A DNA stretch of 5,998 nt. Origin: Clostridia bacterium (lineage in GTDB: Bacteria; Bacillota_A; Clostridia; Christensenellales; Aristaeellaceae). Shown one piece after another: positions 4,676 through 5,998 of the stretch (position 1 is the stretch's first letter; the number at the start of each line of letters is the position of its first letter). The DNA is taken from NCBI GenBank assembly GCA_017648805.1, contig JAGCIC010000198.1, forward strand, positions 1-5,998, given 5' to 3'. The translations under genes were made by a program, and so were the position numbers. The notes under the pieces are model-generated. The model had not been told where the DNA came from, searched no databases, and worked only from the letters and a program-made list of their open reading frames with translations.

Positions 4676-5998
4676 AGCAAAACGGCGCGAAACATATCAG
4701 CCGCTGGCTGCTGCTTGCCATAGATATAGCGCTGCTGGTGATCAGCCTTTACATAGCGAAGCTGATGCGCGGCGGCCTGGTGATGTCGTATATCAAAGAC
4801 GCCGGGGACCGGGTGTGGCGTTACGCGCCATATGCGCCGCTGTTCATAGCCAACCACGTGGCATGGCTGTGGCTGATGGGCGCGTACCGGGTCATGTGGA
4901 TGTACGAGGAACTCAAGGACATGGCGAAACTGGCTGTCGCCTGCGTGCTTGCGACGCTCATTAACCTGGGTATAAACGCCGTATTCGCAATAGGCTATTC
5001 CCGCTATGTGCTGGGCTTCCTGGGGGTTTTCGGACTGGTGCTGGTCATAACCTCCCGCTACCTGCTCCTGCTCACCCATAACATCATGTACGGCGCCAAA
5101 AGCGAAAAACAGGTGAAGCGTGCCCTGATAATCGGGGCGGACGCCGAGGGCATAAAACTGGTGAAAGCGCTGCCTACGCTGGATGACGGCGCGCGCCATG
5201 AGGCTGCCGCATTCCTGGACGAGGACGTGGACAAGCTCTACAGAAGGATAGGTTCCCTGCCGGTAGACGGCATGTACCTGGATGCCGCGAAGGTGATAAG
5301 CTTAAGGCGCATAGATGAAGTGATAACCACCCGCAAGACCGCTGCGTCTCCCGCGTTCAAAAGCGTGTATATAGAGGCGGCCAAAGCGGGCTGTGAGGTC
5401 AAGGTGTACAGCGACGGCGCTCTTGACAGGGTGACGCTGAGCGACGCGGTCAGCTCCGGCAGCGGCGAGATCAGTGACATAGACGCGCTCAAAGCGGACG
5501 GGACCGCAATTATCGGCGGCGGGGAACTGGCACTCAGCCTCGCCCAGTCGCTGATCATAAACGGGGTCAGCGTCGCGGTGCTCAGCGACAACGAGAAAGA
5601 CCTGAAAGCGCTCAAGCGCATGGGCGCGAAAGCCTGCATAGGTTCGGGCTTCAGCGCGCAGGACGTGAGCGGTTTTGTCGCATCCGTCAAGCCCGGCAGC
5701 GTGATCTATCTGGCCGGCGTCAGGGACAGGGAAGTCGCGGAGGGCAACGAGGAAGCGGCGCATACCGCAAACACGCTGGCTCCCGCCGCAGCGCTTGAAG
5801 CGGCCAAGAGCGTGCAGGCGAAAGCGTTCGTCCGTTTGGGGCGGATGCTCGACCTGCCCGAAGAGGAGGAACTGCTTAAGGACGGCGAACAGGCAGTGCT
5901 CGGCGCCGAGGCAGGCAGCATCCGGGTCAGCGCCGTGAGCATAAGCGGGCTGCTGTGCGACGGCGGACTTATAAACAGGCTGGAAAACTGCGCCCCGG
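4672..5998 (+). CDS. CapD/FlaA1-like membrane protein with eroded nucleotide-binding motifs (3' end outside window)
   Basis: The frame is open from the ATG at 4672 to the right edge: 442 codons, no stop. The layout is that of CapD/FlaA1/WbpM-type nucleotide-sugar epimerase/dehydratases, which are usually about 600 aa and act at the inner face of the membrane in surface-glycan synthesis. Four membrane segments (about residues 11-32, 53-72, 85-108, 113-135) include GAYRVMWMYEELKDMAKL (70-87), a match to the family's membrane-domain loop. Next comes a CoA-binding-like Rossmann domain (about 148-250) with KRALIIGADAEG, AAAFLDED (178-185), RRIGSLPVDG and RIDEVIT. A second Rossmann-like domain begins at about 277. 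Its glycine motif reads IIGGGELALSLA (280-291) instead of a TGxxGxxG type. The STDKA-type catalytic segment after the strand KAFVRLGRM (384-392) is absent, and the YxxxK/MxxxK helix is not recognisable. The later strand SIRVSAVSISGLLCDGG (416-432) parallels the family's 'xVxRFGNVLGSxGS'. It is probably a pseudoenzyme. Part of the second domain also resembles TrkA-N-type NAD-binding folds, so the CapD label is a fold-level call. Confidence 0.75.
   Translation, partial: MKQNGAKHISRWLLLAIDIALLVISLYIAKLMRGGLVMSYIKDAGDRVWRYAPYAPLFIANHVAWLWLMGAYRVMWMYEELKDMAKLAVACVLATLINLGINAVFAIGYSRYVLGFLGVFGLVLVITSRYLLLLTHNIMYGAKSEKQVKRALIIGADAEGIKLVKALPTLDDGARHEAAAFLDEDVDKLYRRIGSLPVDGMYLDAAKVISLRRIDEVITTRKTAASPAFKSVYIEAAKAGCEVKVYSDGALDRVTLSDAVSSGSGEISDIDALKADGTAIIGGGELALSLAQSLIINGVSVAVLSDNEKDLKALKRMGAKACIGSGFSAQDVSGFVASVKPGSVIYLAGVRDREVAEGNEEAAHTANTLAPAAALEAAKSVQAKAFVRLGRMLDLPEEEELLKDGEQAVLGAEAGSIRVSAVSISGLLCDGGLINRLENCAP

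Noticed and set aside
4519..5199. Long open frame on the - strand (226 codons)
   Set aside because: It lies opposite the CapD-like and ArsC-like genes, which have recognisable folds; its product is rich in His, Gln and Arg with no motif, as expected from the complement of GC-rich coding sequence.
4672..5998. TrkA-type potassium channel regulator
   Set aside because: The GGG...VAVLSDNEKDLKALKRMGAKACIGS stretch, split here as residues 282-284 and 300-325, resembles TrkA-N, but four N-terminal membrane segments plus a CoA-binding-like domain fit CapD/FlaA1 better; kept only as an alternative.

Overview
The window reads as chromosomal core sequence from a GC-rich member of the Bacillota (class Clostridia is the best guess). 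The support is the Bacillota-style SecA (an 'EFMAKxE'-like insert and a SEC-C zinc tail), the RF2 C-terminus with the FQPYTMVKDHRT signature, and the gene order secA-prfB. I judge GC at a little under 60% by eye. Isoleucine is nevertheless encoded mostly by ATA (12 of 19 Ile codons in prfB by hand count). I cannot name a genus from the sequence alone; a Christensenellales-like lineage is only a guess.

All six genes lie on the + strand and the window is almost fully coding. Positions 1-3364 hold a housekeeping block: the 3' two-fifths or so of secA (protein export motor), prfB (release factor 2, with no programmed frameshift) and tsaD (tRNA t6A synthesis). prfB follows secA by 12 nt and tsaD starts on the base after the prfB stop. 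A 10-TM EamA/DMT-type transporter (3366-4247) follows one base after tsaD and probably ends this transcription unit, although no terminator hairpin is visible.

A 71-nt gap (4248-4318) carries a near-consensus SigA-type promoter, TTGACA-N17-TAGAAT, with a predicted leader of only about 16 nt. It serves a second unit. The first gene (4319-4675) encodes a 118-aa ArsC/Spx-like thioredoxin-fold protein with no cysteine at all; the usual catalytic Cys position is Asp11. Its stop overlaps (ATGA) the start of the second gene (4672 to beyond the right edge), a membrane protein with the layout of CapD/FlaA1-type nucleotide-sugar epimerase/dehydratases. Its nucleotide-binding and catalytic motifs look eroded.

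The first block is conventional. The second unit is the interesting part: two translationally coupled members of well-known enzyme families, both apparently lacking their catalytic signatures, under their own strong promoter. Their joint function is unknown and I do not assign one.
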